From Chersky-840 sp963794615 (GTDB taxonomy: Bacteria > Actinomycetota > Acidimicrobiia > Acidimicrobiales > UBA8190), in assembly GCA_963794615.1 (NCBI GenBank), contig CAWCEP010000011.1, forward strand, positions 62,001-126,000: DNA of 64,000 nucleotides, written 5' to 3'. Of this stretch, positions 53,146 to 61,540 are shown one piece after another (positions within the stretch are counted from its first letter, which is position 1; every line of letters starts with the position of its first letter). Below the pieces are notes generated by a model. It ran no database searches, was not told where the DNA came from, and saw only the letters and a list, made by a program, of their open reading frames with translations. A program made the translations under genes and the position numbers.

Positions 53146-53523
53146 GTGGGACTGGTGCGCCGATTGGCGGTGGGAGTGGGTGCCGTCACGCTCGTCGTGG
53201 TGGCCACCTCGTCGCTGTCCATGGCGGCGACGCCCGCCTCCACCGCGGCTTCTCACACCACCCTCGGCGCTCTGGGCGGCCACGCCGCGCCGACTCCTCG
53301 CCCGGGCCCCTGTCTCCAGAACGCCGCCCAGTGCGCCGGCGCGGGCTCGATCGCGGCGTCCACCACGCTCGGGCCTCCGCTGCTCCTCGCCGTCGGGGCG
53401 ACGATCATGACCGGCGCCTTGGCCCAGCGCGCCCGGCGACGTCGGCGCCAGTCGGGACTGCTTCCCGACGGCACTCGGCTGACGATCATGCGCCCCCCTC
53501 GTTCTCTCCCGGCCTTCGCCTGA
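53146..53523 (+). CDS. Small secreted or membrane-anchored hypothetical protein
   Basis: 125 residues from the GTG at 53146. A signal segment (LAVGVGAVTLVVVATSSLSM) ends near AATPAS. A Pro/Ala-rich region with two Cys follows (PCLQNAAQCAGAG), then a second hydrophobic segment (LGPPLLLAVGATIMTGALAQ) and a basic tail (RARRRRRQSG). No family recognised. It could be a two-pass membrane protein with an exported loop. Upstream of the DUF929 gene on the same strand. Confidence 0.6.
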   Translation: MGLVRRLAVGVGAVTLVVVATSSLSMAATPASTAASHTTLGALGGHAAPTPRPGPCLQNAAQCAGAGSIAASTTLGPPLLLAVGATIMTGALAQRARRRRRQSGLLPDGTRLTIMRPPRSLPAFA

Positions 53524-53704
53524 GTCTCTGAACCGCGGCGCCGCCGGCGCCGCGCCGACCAGAGACGTCGCCCTCACCGCCTCGTGTCGTGATGCCCGCG
53601 CCGGGCTCCGGGGCGCCGGGGCACTCGGTCAGCGCGACCGAGCAGTGCATACACCGTCGACTCGGGCGCGTCGCCGCGCCCGATCCCATACCGAGGAGTT
53701 CGAA

Positions 53705-54682
53705 ATGACCAATCGCAATCAGACCACCACCCGGGGTGGCGCCAAGCCCAATCCCCAACAACCCAACGCCCGCCGACGGCCTGACGGTCGATCCCGGGGC
53801 CCGAACGCGGTACCACCGAAGCGCCCGACGCCGCAATCAGCGCCGCCTCGGCGCTCGCACCGTCGGACGTGGTGGACGGCGGTCCCGATCGCTGTCGTCG
53901 TCCTCGTGGTGCTGACATTCCTCGCCGTGGCGGCGGGGTCCCGGACCCCGACCCAGGCCTCGCAGCTCAGCGTGGGGTCGCCCACCGCATCGGGCGCGGC
54001 CGTTGGCTCGGGGGCGGTGCCGGCCTCGGCGGCGCTCCAGGCCGCCGTCGGCGCGGTCAGCCCGGCCACGCTGCACGCCGTGGGGGTGCCCGCCGGGGTG
54101 ACCGGCCCGACCAAGGTCACCGGAACGCCCCCACCCCTCGTCGGTGCCGACGGCAAACCCGAGATCCTGTACGTGGGCGCCGAGTACTGCCCCTACTGCG
54201 CGGCCCAACGGTGGGCGGTGGCCGTGGCCCTGTCCCGTTTCGGCTCGTTCTCCGGGCTCGAGACGACACACTCGTCGTCGAGCGACATCGACCCCGACAC
54301 ACCGACCCTCTCCTTCTACGGGTCGACGTACACGAGCTCCGTCCTCGATTTCACGCCGGTGGAGCTGGCGACGAACGAGGCCGTCGGGGGCCAGTACCCG
54401 ACCCTGCAGAAGCTGACCGCCGCGCAGCAAGGGGTGCTCGACACCTACGACCGGGCGCCGTACACGACCGAGCCGGGGGCGATCCCCTTCATCGACATCG
54501 GCAACGGCGCCGTGATGATCGGCGCCAGCTACAACCCGACCGTGCTCAAGGGGAAGTCGTTCGCCCAGATCGCGAGCGCCCTGTCGCACCCGCCGTCGCC
54601 GATCGCCCAGGCCGTCGACGGCACCGCCAATGCACTCGTGGCCGCCATCACCCAAGCCACCGGCCTGCACCCGATCCGGTGA
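53705..54682 (+). CDS. DUF929-family membrane-anchored thioredoxin-like protein
   Basis: 325 residues from the ATG at 53705, after GAGGAG. A basic Pro/Arg-rich cytoplasmic N-terminus of 55 residues precedes a membrane helix (AVPIAVVVLVVLTFLAVAAG). The extracellular domain has the thioredoxin-like CxxC in ILYVGAEYCPYCAAQRWAVA, followed by YGSTYTSSVLDFTPVELAT and IPFIDIGNGAVMIGASYNP. DUF929 proteins are mainly known from archaea and actinobacteria; a disulfide or oxidative-folding role is inferred from the CPYC pair. Secreted cysteine-rich proteins in the window would be plausible clients. Confidence 0.9.
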   Translation: MTNRNQTTTRGGAKPNPQQPNARRRPDGRSRGPNAVPPKRPTPQSAPPRRSHRRTWWTAVPIAVVVLVVLTFLAVAAGSRTPTQASQLSVGSPTASGAAVGSGAVPASAALQAAVGAVSPATLHAVGVPAGVTGPTKVTGTPPPLVGADGKPEILYVGAEYCPYCAAQRWAVAVALSRFGSFSGLETTHSSSSDIDPDTPTLSFYGSTYTSSVLDFTPVELATNEAVGGQYPTLQKLTAAQQGVLDTYDRAPYTTEPGAIPFIDIGNGAVMIGASYNPTVLKGKSFAQIASALSHPPSPIAQAVDGTANALVAAITQATGLHPIR

Positions 54683-54700
54683 CCGCCGTCGGCGGCGCGA

Positions 54701-55800
54701 TCAGCCCGCGGCGCCGAGCCGCACCAGCGTGGCGTTGGCCTCGGTCACGATGGCGCCGATGAGCTCGGCCACCGTGGGGAGCTCCTCGATGACGCCCACC
54801 ACCTGGCCGGTGGGCAGGACGCCGACGTCGGTGCGACCGTCGACGAGGGCGGCCTTGGTCATCATGGGGGCGTTGGCGGCCATGACCACCTGAGCCCACG
54901 ACAGCTCGTTGCCCTCCTTCATGGCGCGTCCCTCGGCCAGCCAGGGCCCGCATCGAGGTGTGCGTCTGGCGCCGGAAGGCCAGGGCGTTGCGCAGGGCGC
55001 GGGGCAACGCCGCCACCCGGCCCGCCCCCTCGAGATGGTCGACGACGTCGGTGCGGATGACCCGCTGGGGCGCGCCGTCGACCCGGGTGGTCACGACGGT
55101 CCCGGTGACGGGCGTGCCCAGGTAGATCTTCTTCACGTCGTCGGGGACGGTGCTCTCCCGGGTGAGGAGGAACCGCGTCCCCATGGCGATGCCCGGCCGC
55201 GCCGTAGGCGAGGGCGGCCACGAGGCCGCGGCCGCGTCGAGAACCCGCCGGCGCCGATGACCGCCACCCGGTCCCCGACGGCGTCGACCACCTGGGGCAG
55301 CAGCAGCGACGTGGGCACCTGTCCGGTATGGCCGCCGCCTTCGGCCCCCTGGGCGATGACGCCGTGGACTCCCCACTCGGCCACCTTCTCGGCGTGACGG
55401 CGGGCGCCGACGGTGGGGATCACGACGACCCCGGCGTCGCGCAGCCGGGCCACCATGTCGGGCCGGGGCGCCTGGGCGAAGCTCGCCACCTTCACCCCGG
55501 CCTCGACGAGCAGGGCGATGCGCTGCGGCGACGTCGGGGGCGTCGGTGCGCAGGTTCACGCCGAAGGGCGCGCCGGTGCGCGCCCGCACCTCGGCGATGG
55601 CCGCGCCCAGCTCGTCGAGCGGTCATCGTGGCCGACGCCAGGATGCCGAGCGCCCCGGCGTTGGCCGTGGCCGCCACCAGCCGGGGACCGGCCACCCAGC
55701 CCATGCCGGTCTGCACGATGGGGTAGCGCACGCCGACGAGGTCGCACAGCCGGGTGTGCAGCGCGGGGTGAGGGTCGGGCAGTCCGACGTCCGGGGTCAG
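54701..55800 (-). CDS. ipdC: IpdC-like flavin-dependent reductase (nitronate-monooxygenase family), several frameshifts
   Basis: Start near 55800 (exact codon unclear; a CTG overlaps the previous stop). The order of pieces is HTRLCDLVGVRYPIVQTGMG, WVAGPRLVAATANAGALGIL, ASATMTLDELGAA-like, VKVASFAQAPRPDMVARLRD, VIAQGAEGGGHTGQVPTSLL, AVIGAGG, GTRFLLTRESTVPDDVKKIY and the C-terminal TVAELIGAIVTEANATLVRL. The QTGMGWVAG and AQGAEGGGHTG motifs match the nitronate-monooxygenase fold and, in context, Rv3553/IpdC, which acts in steroid C/D-ring degradation. It is the fourth gene of the echA20-ipdA-ipdB-ipdC operon. Confidence 0.9.
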
Positions 55801-56572
55801 GACGGGATCTCCTTGTCGCGCTGGCGGGTCGGGTCGAGGACCTCGCGGATCAGCTCGAGCTCCTCGGCGCTCGGGCAGCCGGGTGGTGGGGACCGGGTCG
55901 GGAACGACGAGCTCGAAGCCGGTGGCGCCGACGACCTCGCTCGACGGCCACGCCGGGGTGGAGCGACCGGAGCCGCATGGCGTGGTCGGGGGTGTCGAAG
56001 TCGAACACGCCGAGGTTCGAGACGACGACGCGGACTCGTGGAAGCGCGTCGCCGCCGGCCCCGCCGCGGCGGCCCGGTCGTAGCCGACGCCGCACACCAT
56101 GTCGACGTGCTCGACGAAGCTACGCGCCGTGTGGGCCGGGACCCAGTAGCTCGTGGTGTGGTTGAGGCTGTTGCCCGGCGCGCCCCGCACCCCGATGAGC
56201 TGGGCCTTGGGCCGGGCCCAGTCGCCGATGGCGCTGAGGTTCTGGTTGCCGAAGCGGTCCACCTGCGACGCCATCATCATGATGTGGCGCCGACCCGACC
56301 ACACCACGTCGAAGACCCGCCGGTACGGCATCCACGCCTCGAGGACGAGCTCGTGGCGTGCTGCGGAGACCGACGGGGTGTTGGCCATGAGCGCGGCCTC
56401 GCCGTCGGTGAGCACGAGGTCGGGCTCGAAGGTGAGCCGGGCCAGGCGGGCCCCGATGGCCGGGCATGGTGCCGAAGGGGCTGGCGATCGATCTCGCCGT
56501 CGCCGCGCCACGCCTCGGCGCAGGCCACGGCGCACGACCTCGGCCCGGGTGACCTCGGTCAGCGTCCGGACC
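55797..56572 (-). CDS. ipdB: Steroid ring-opening CoA-transferase-like hydrolase, beta subunit (several frameshifts)
   Basis: Starts just after the ipdA stop (around 56572; frame TEVTRAEVV). Main pieces are GTMPAIGARLARLTFEPDLV-like N-lobe, ARHELVLEAWMPYRRVFDVV, SGRRHIMMMASQVDRFGNQN, GAPGNSLNHTTSYWVPAHTA and VSNLGVFDFDTPDHAMRLRS, ending KEIPS before the TGA at 55797. This matches IpdB (Rv3552), the beta subunit of the alpha-beta hydrolase that opens the last steroid ring (COCHEA-CoA). Coenzyme-A transferase fold without the catalytic Glu is a feature of the IpdAB pair. Confidence 0.92.
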
Positions 56573-56574
56573 GG

Positions 56575-57437
56575 TCATGCGGCCGGTCCGCCTCGCGACG
56601 GCGGCGCTGGTAGCCGGCCTCGTCGACCTGGAGGTAGCGGCGGTCGAAGGCCGCCCAGGCGTCGGGGTCGGCGGCCGCCGACGCGTAGGCCTTCTGGAAG
56701 GCCTCGTCGCGGTCGTAGTCGGGTGGGCACGACGTGAAGTGGGCGCCGCCGGGCGCCTCGGCCACGGCGTCGGTCATCAGCCGGTTGATGTCGACGGTCT
56801 GGATGGGGCCCTCGTCGAGGAGCCGGCCCGGGCTCGACCACCTTCTCGGCGGTGACGAAGCGGCGGGTGGCGGCGCCCAGGAAGAGCTCGTCGAAGAAGG
56901 GGTCGGGGCCGAGCATCTGGCCGTTGCCGTGGGTGTCGGCCCGGTTCAGGTGGACGAAGGCGGCGTCGAGGGTGAGCGCCGGCATGGCCACCAGCTCCTC
57001 GCCGTCGTCGTAGGGCGAGCGCACCGTGCGCAGGCCGGGGTTGACCCGCATGACGTCGGAGCCCGAGCCCGGCCCGGGTGGGGAGGAAGGGCAGGCGCTG
57101 CGAGGCGGCCAGCAGGCCCAGGTAGAACATGCCCTCGTCGATCTCCATGGCCTCGATGGTCCCGGCCTGGCGGGCCTTGCGGAAGTGGGGGTCGAGGGCG
57201 ATGGAGTCGAGGGTCACGAAGCCGTAGACGGCCTTGCGGACGCGCCCGGCCGCGCACAGCAGCCCGACGTCGGGCCCGCCGTAGGAGACGACGGTGAGGT
57301 CGCCGATGCCGGCGCGGAGGATGGCCCGCACCACCGCCATGGGCTTGCGCCGCGACCCCCATCCGCCGAAGCCGACGGTCATGCCGTCGTCGGAGCTCGC
57401 CGACCATGTCGTCGACGGTGACGCGCTTGTCGCTCAT
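56575..57437 (-). CDS. ipdA: Steroid ring-opening CoA-transferase-like hydrolase, alpha subunit (frameshifted)
   Basis: Start MSDKRVTVDDMVGELR (ATG at 57437). After an indel near 57385 comes TVGFGGWGSRRKPMAVVRAI, LTVVSYGGPDVGLLCAAGRV and GFVTLDSIALDPHFRKARQA, then EAMEIDEGMFYLGLLAASQR. Two further breaks (near 57080 and 56830) lead to VNPGLRTVRSPYDDGEELVA, DTHGNGQMLGPDPFFDELFL and the C-terminal FQKAYASAAADPDAWAAFD. GGWGSRRKPMA and the DEGM segment are strong IpdA marks. IpdA with IpdB hydrolyses the last steroid ring in mycobacterial cholesterol catabolism. It follows echA20 by 21 bp. Confidence 0.95.
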
Positions 57438-57458
57438 CGCCGCCTCCCCTGCGACGGC

Positions 57459-58218
57459 TCACGTGGAGGTGTCCGCGTCGCGCTTGTCGACGAAGGCCTG
57501 GCGCTGCTCGTCGGCGACGCCGGCGACGTGGAGCTCGTAGGTGAATCCCTGCTCGAAGCGGTAGCTGCGCTTCACGTCGACGGGGTCGATGCCGTTGAGC
57601 GACTCCTTGGCCCGGCGGATGATGGTCGGGCTCTTCGCCGCGATGGACGCGGCCACCTCGTAGGCGGCGTCGATCGAGCTGGTCCCGGGGCACGACGCGC
57701 AGCACCGATCCGTAGTGGTGCAGCTCGGCGGCCGTGGCGGCTGGGCCGTGTAGACCATCGAGCCGCATGCGGTGCTGGGGGACGAGCCGGGCCAGATGGG
57801 TGGCGGCGCCGAGCGCACCCCGGTCGACCTCGGGGAGCCCGAAGGTGGCGTCGTCGGAGGCCACCACGATGTCGGCGTTGCCGACGATGCCGATGCCGCC
57901 GCCGAGGCAGAAGCCGTGCACGGCGGCGATCACGGGGACCTCGCAGTCGTAGACGGCGGCGAAGGCGGCCGCGCAGCCCCGGTTCACCCCGACCAGCGCC
58001 TCGTCCCCCTCGGCCTGGATCTCCTTGATGTCCACGCCGGCGCAGAACCCCCGGCCCTCGGCGCGCACCACGACCACCCGCACCGACGGGATCGAGCCGG
58101 CCGCCAGCACGGCGTCGGCCAAGGCGAACCACGCCGCCACGTCGAGCGCGTTCACGGGCGGCACGTCGATGACCACCTCGGCGGTGCCCGGCGCGCGCTC
58201 GTGTGTCTCGATACCCAT
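57459..58218 (-). CDS. echA20: EchA20-like enoyl-CoA hydratase/hydrolase of the ipd operon (frameshifted)
   Basis: Start MGIETHERAPGTAEVVIDVP (ATG at 58218). Crotonase motifs are RAEGRGFCAGVDIKEIQAEG (oxyanion hole), DCEVPVIAAVHGFCLGGGIG and FGLPEVDRGALGAATHLARL. A frame change near 57700 leads to the C-terminal AAKSPTIIRRAKESLNGIDP and YRFEQGFTYELHVAGVADEQ. EchA20 (Rv3550) catalyses the ring-opening hydrolysis step before IpdAB. The gene order echA20-ipdA-ipdB-ipdC equals Rv3550-Rv3553 of M. tuberculosis. A relaxed copy of the palindrome lies 21-36 bp upstream of its start. Confidence 0.93.
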
Positions 58219-58238
58219 GGACGGCTCCCGATCGTTCC

Positions 58239-58254
58239 GTGACGACCCCGTCAG
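58239..58254. promoter_or_regulatory. Relaxed copy of the TGAC-N5/6-GTCA palindrome before the ipd operon
   Basis: GTGACGACCCCGTCAG has the TGAC...GTCA arms but a 6-bp centre and G for C at the left end. The extra base lies in a C run, where indels are frequent in this assembly, so the true spacing could be 5. Its place right before echA20 matches the other copies. Confidence 0.4.
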
Positions 58255-58350
58255 GATCGTCGAGCCGACCGGACTGAGGTCAGCCGCGCCGGTCCGAGCA
58301 GGGTATTCGGTGGCCGCCGGGGCATGCGAACGTGCGAGCCGCCGGAGCGG

Positions 58351-60600
58351 TCACGAGGCGGTGCAGGGCAGCTCCGAGTACCACGACGGTGGGGTCAGCG
58401 CGCTGGCGCCCGACCACGAGCCGGTGGGCGACGACGCCTGGTGGACCCGGCCCAGCAACGAGATGACGGGCAGGATCCGCTTGGCCAGCCACTCGCTCCC
58501 GGCCACCGTGAGGTGGACGCCGTCGCCGCACCGGGCCTGGACGCCGCCGACGGTGACGCTGTAGTGCCCCCCCGGCGACAGCCACGCCCCGGCGTCGATC
58601 ACCGTGACGTTGCCGCTCCCGGTGATCCCCGAGAACAGCCCCCGTTGGGGGCGCACCGACCGGGGCGCTCGCGATCGCGACCCCGCCGCTCTCCGGACCG
58701 GCGCATCGGCCATCGACTCGATGATCTGGTTGTCGATGGTCACCCGGCCGGGATCGTCCTCGGGCCACGGCAAGCCGCTTGGTTGCACGCCGGTGTCGTA
58801 GAACGGCGAGGTCAGCAAGACCACATGGGCACCGCGCGATCCGAGGACGTCGACGGCTTGGTGGAACCGCGCCGTCACGTAGGCGTCGAAGGCCGGCACC
58901 CCCAGGTTGGTCCACGTCGAGTTCACCTCCTGGTCGAGCACATCGCTGCGGGCCAGGTACACGACGACATCGGGATTGAATTGGCCCACCCAGGCGCGCC
59001 ACTGGGCCATGAGGGCGTCGGGGTCGTTGTCGACGCACGGTTGCCCGGGCGGGTTGGTGAACCACAGCACCTTCACCAATTGGTCCATCGACACCGAGCA
59101 GCCCGGACTGCCCTCGTTGACCGCCACCACGCCGTAGCGCGCCATGAGCTGGCCGATCCCCACCCCGAGCGTGCCCGCCATCGAGTCCCCGACGATAAGC
59201 ACCTTCACGGGCGCAACCGGTGTGGTGGTGCGGACCGAGCCCCCTGCCCCCGTCCCCGCCGCCACGAGGGCGTTGCCGTGGCCGCCCCCCACCGACGCCG
59301 CCGCCACGTCGCTCACGCCCACGGTGGCCAGGAACGTGGTGAGCACGGCCAGGCTGGCCGCCAGCGGCATGGCGGTCGGCGCCCACCAGCTCGGGAGATG
59401 GCCTCGTCGGATCGGGAGCTCGACGAGGTACGCCGAGGTGCTCGCCACGGCGATGATCACCACCAGCCGGACCCCGAGCAAGGGGTAGCCCTGGAGGTGG
59501 GTGCGGGGGCCCGACAGGACCAGGACGAGGGGCCAGTACCAGAGGTACATGCCGTAGGAGATGCGGCCCACGTAGCGCAGGGGGCTCAGGCAGAGGACCG
59601 AGGCGAGGCGGCTCGAAGGCAGCGCGGCGACACAGGCGATGACGCCGGCCGTGCCCAGGGCGGCGACGAAGAACCCGCCTCGGAACACGAGCAGCGAGCT
59701 CGGCGGGACGAGCGCCCACAGCAGGGCGGTCCCGACCACGCCGGCGATGCCCCCGCTCCACAACGCGGCGCGGGCCCGGCGCGACCGGGCCGGTCCCCAC
59801 AGCACGGTTCCGAGGGCCAGGGCCGCACCGACCAGGATGGCCTGGGCGCGGGTGTCACTGGCGTAGAAGCTGCGCGTGGTGTCGCCCCCGGCATGCGTCA
59901 GCGCCGCCATCCACAGCGCCGAGGCGACCGCGCCGGCGCCGGCGATGACGAAGAGCACCTGCAGACGACGTCGATGATCGGGCGTACCGGCCGGACCGAT
60001 CGGGTCGGTGACCCACACCCCACCGTCGACCCCACCCCCGTCGACCCCGCCCCCGTCGACCCCACCCCCGGCGCGTCGCCCGGGCCGGCGCAGCCGGAGC
60101 ACGGCCAGGACCACGATCGGCCACACCAGGTAGAACTGCTCCTCGATGGCCAAGGACCAGGTGTGGAGCAACGGCGACGCCGTCCCGTAGGCCTGGAAGT
60201 AATTGGTGTGATCGGCGATGAAGTGCCAGTTGGCGACGTAGAGCACCGTCGCCAAGGTGTCGCCGCGCAGCGAGGGGCTGCCGAAGATCTGCGGCCACAG
60301 GGCCGCACCCGCCCCCACGGCGGTGAGCATCAGGAACAGGGCGGGGAGCAGACGACGGGCCCGGCGTGACCAGAACCGACCGAGGGCGATGGTGCCGCTC
60401 TGGCGCCACTCGGCGACGAGGAGCGACGTGATGAGGTAGCCCGACAAGGCGAAGAAGACGTCGACGCTCAAGAAGCCGCCCGGGATCGTCGCCACGGTGT
60501 GGGTGGCGATGACCGCCACCACCGCCACCCCCCGGATCCCGTCCAACGCCGGCAGGTATTCCAACGAGACCGGTGACGCGGGACGCGTCCTCGTTCTCAT
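58351..60600 (-). CDS. OafA/YrhL-type acyltransferase-3 with SGNH C-terminal domain
   Basis: 749 residues from the ATG at 60600. The N-terminal membrane acyltransferase-3 domain shows YLPALDGIRGVAVVAVIATH (catalytic His), FFALSGYLITSLLVAEWRQS and LLHTWSLAIEEQFYLVWPIV, with about ten membrane helices. The C-terminal SGNH hydrolase domain (from about residue 470) shows VLIVGDSMAGTLGVGIGQLM (Ser), MQWRAWVGQFNPDVVVYLAR-like Asn block and CGDGVHLTVAGSEWLA (Asp-His). Such proteins O-acylate surface polysaccharides or lipids. One in-frame 15-bp repeat tract (60025-60069) sits in a loop. The mid-SGNH region near 58680 may be disturbed by an indel pair. Confidence 0.93.
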   Translation of the reverse strand: MRTRTRPASPVSLEYLPALDGIRGVAVVAVIATHTVATIPGGFLSVDVFFALSGYLITSLLVAEWRQSGTIALGRFWSRRARRLLPALFLMLTAVGAGAALWPQIFGSPSLRGDTLATVLYVANWHFIADHTNYFQAYGTASPLLHTWSLAIEEQFYLVWPIVVLAVLRLRRPGRRAGGGVDGGGVDGGGVDGGVWVTDPIGPAGTPDHRRRLQVLFVIAGAGAVASALWMAALTHAGGDTTRSFYASDTRAQAILVGAALALGTVLWGPARSRRARAALWSGGIAGVVGTALLWALVPPSSLLVFRGGFFVAALGTAGVIACVAALPSSRLASVLCLSPLRYVGRISYGMYLWYWPLVLVLSGPRTHLQGYPLLGVRLVVIIAVASTSAYLVELPIRRGHLPSWWAPTAMPLAASLAVLTTFLATVGVSDVAAASVGGGHGNALVAAGTGAGGSVRTTTPVAPVKVLIVGDSMAGTLGVGIGQLMARYGVVAVNEGSPGCSVSMDQLVKVLWFTNPPGQPCVDNDPDALMAQWRAWVGQFNPDVVVYLARSDVLDQEVNSTWTNLGVPAFDAYVTARFHQAVDVLGSRGAHVVLLTSPFYDTGVQPSGLPWPEDDPGRVTIDNQIIESMADAPVRRAAGSRSRAPRSVRPQRGLFSGITGSGNVTVIDAGAWLSPGGHYSVTVGGVQARCGDGVHLTVAGSEWLAKRILPVISLLGRVHQASSPTGSWSGASALTPPSWYSELPCTAS
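60025..60069. repeat. Three 15-bp tandem repeats inside the acyltransferase gene
   Basis: Units GTCGACCCCACCCCC, GTCGACCCCGCCCCC and GTCGACCCCACCCCC start at 60025, 60040 and 60055; on the coding strand they encode GGGVD repeats in a loop between membrane helices. Each unit is in frame, so copy number can change without loss of the reading frame. Confidence 0.8.
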
Positions 60601-60713
60601 GGCACCTCCGCAGTCCCCCCGAAGGACGCCCCCGACGTCCTCACCCCTCCTGCGAGTCTCGCCGTGGGTCCTGAGAAGGTCAAGAGCGGCCCCGCTTGAC
60701 TAGGTTCGGGTCG

Positions 60714-61540
60714 GTGGCAGCCGTGATCGACTTCACCGGCACCGTGGTCGTCGTCACGGGCGGGGCCCGGGGCGTGGGGCGCGGCATCACCGAGGCCTTC
60801 CTCTCGGCCGGGGCGGACGTGGCCATCTGCGGACGGAATGAGCCGGGGCCCGACGAGCTCCCGGTGGCGGGCGGGCGGCGGGCGGTGTTCTTCACCGCCG
60901 ACGTGCGCGACGGCGAACAGGCGGCGTCGGTCCTGCACGCCACCCACGAGCGTTCGGGCGGGTCGACGTGCTCGTCAACAACGCCGGGGGCTCGCCGTCC
61001 GTGCCGGCTGCGGACGCCTCGGCCCGCTTCGTGGCCCAGGTCGTCGCGCTCAACCTCCTCGCCCCCATGTACTGCGCCCAGGCCGCCAACGCCGTGATGC
61101 AAGAGGCGGCGGGCGGCTCGATCATCAACATCGCCAGCGTGTCGGGGCTGCGCCCGTCGCCGGGGACGGCCGCCTACGGCGCCGCCAAGGCGGGGCTCAT
61201 CAACCTGACCCGCACCTTGGCCGTCGAGTGGGCTCCCAAGGTCCGCGTCAACTGCGTGGTGGCGGGGATGATCGCCACCGAGGCGGCCGAGGACCACTAC
61301 GGCGGGGCGGCCGGGCTCGCCGCGGTGGCCGCCACCGTTCCCCTCGGTCGGATGGGCACCCCCGACGACGTGGCCGGCGCCTGTCTGTTCCTGGCCTCGC
61401 CCCTGGCGTCGTACGTGTCGGGGGCCGCCCTCGAGGTCCACGGCGGGAACGAGGGCCCCGCCTTCCTCGCCGCCGCCTGCCGCGGGACGGTGAAGTGGAG
61501 CGTCGTGCGGCGCCTGACGTGCTCTGATAGCCCCCCGTGA
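60714..61540 (+). CDS. Steroid-cluster SDR (Rv3548c-like), one frameshift
   Basis: About 275 residues from a GTG at 60714 (or 60723). VIDFTGTVVVVTGGARGVGR, ADVAICGRNEPGPDELPVAG, then after an indel near 60960 VDVLVNNAGGSPSVPAADAS, IINIASVSGLRPSPGTAAYG and AAKAGLINLTRTLAVEWAPK. The C-terminal LASPLASYVSGAALEVHGGN and GPAFLAAA is followed by an odd tail (CRGTVKWSV) that may be another frame error. The GxRNEP motif and the RPSPGTAAYGAAKAGL stretch are very close to Rv3548c, next to echA20 in the mycobacterial cholesterol locus. Its stop overlaps the pntA GTG by 4 nt. Confidence 0.88.

Noticed and set aside
58324..60369. 681-codon plus-strand open frame
   Set aside because: Antisense of the acyltransferase gene, rich in His/Arg/Gly without domain signals.
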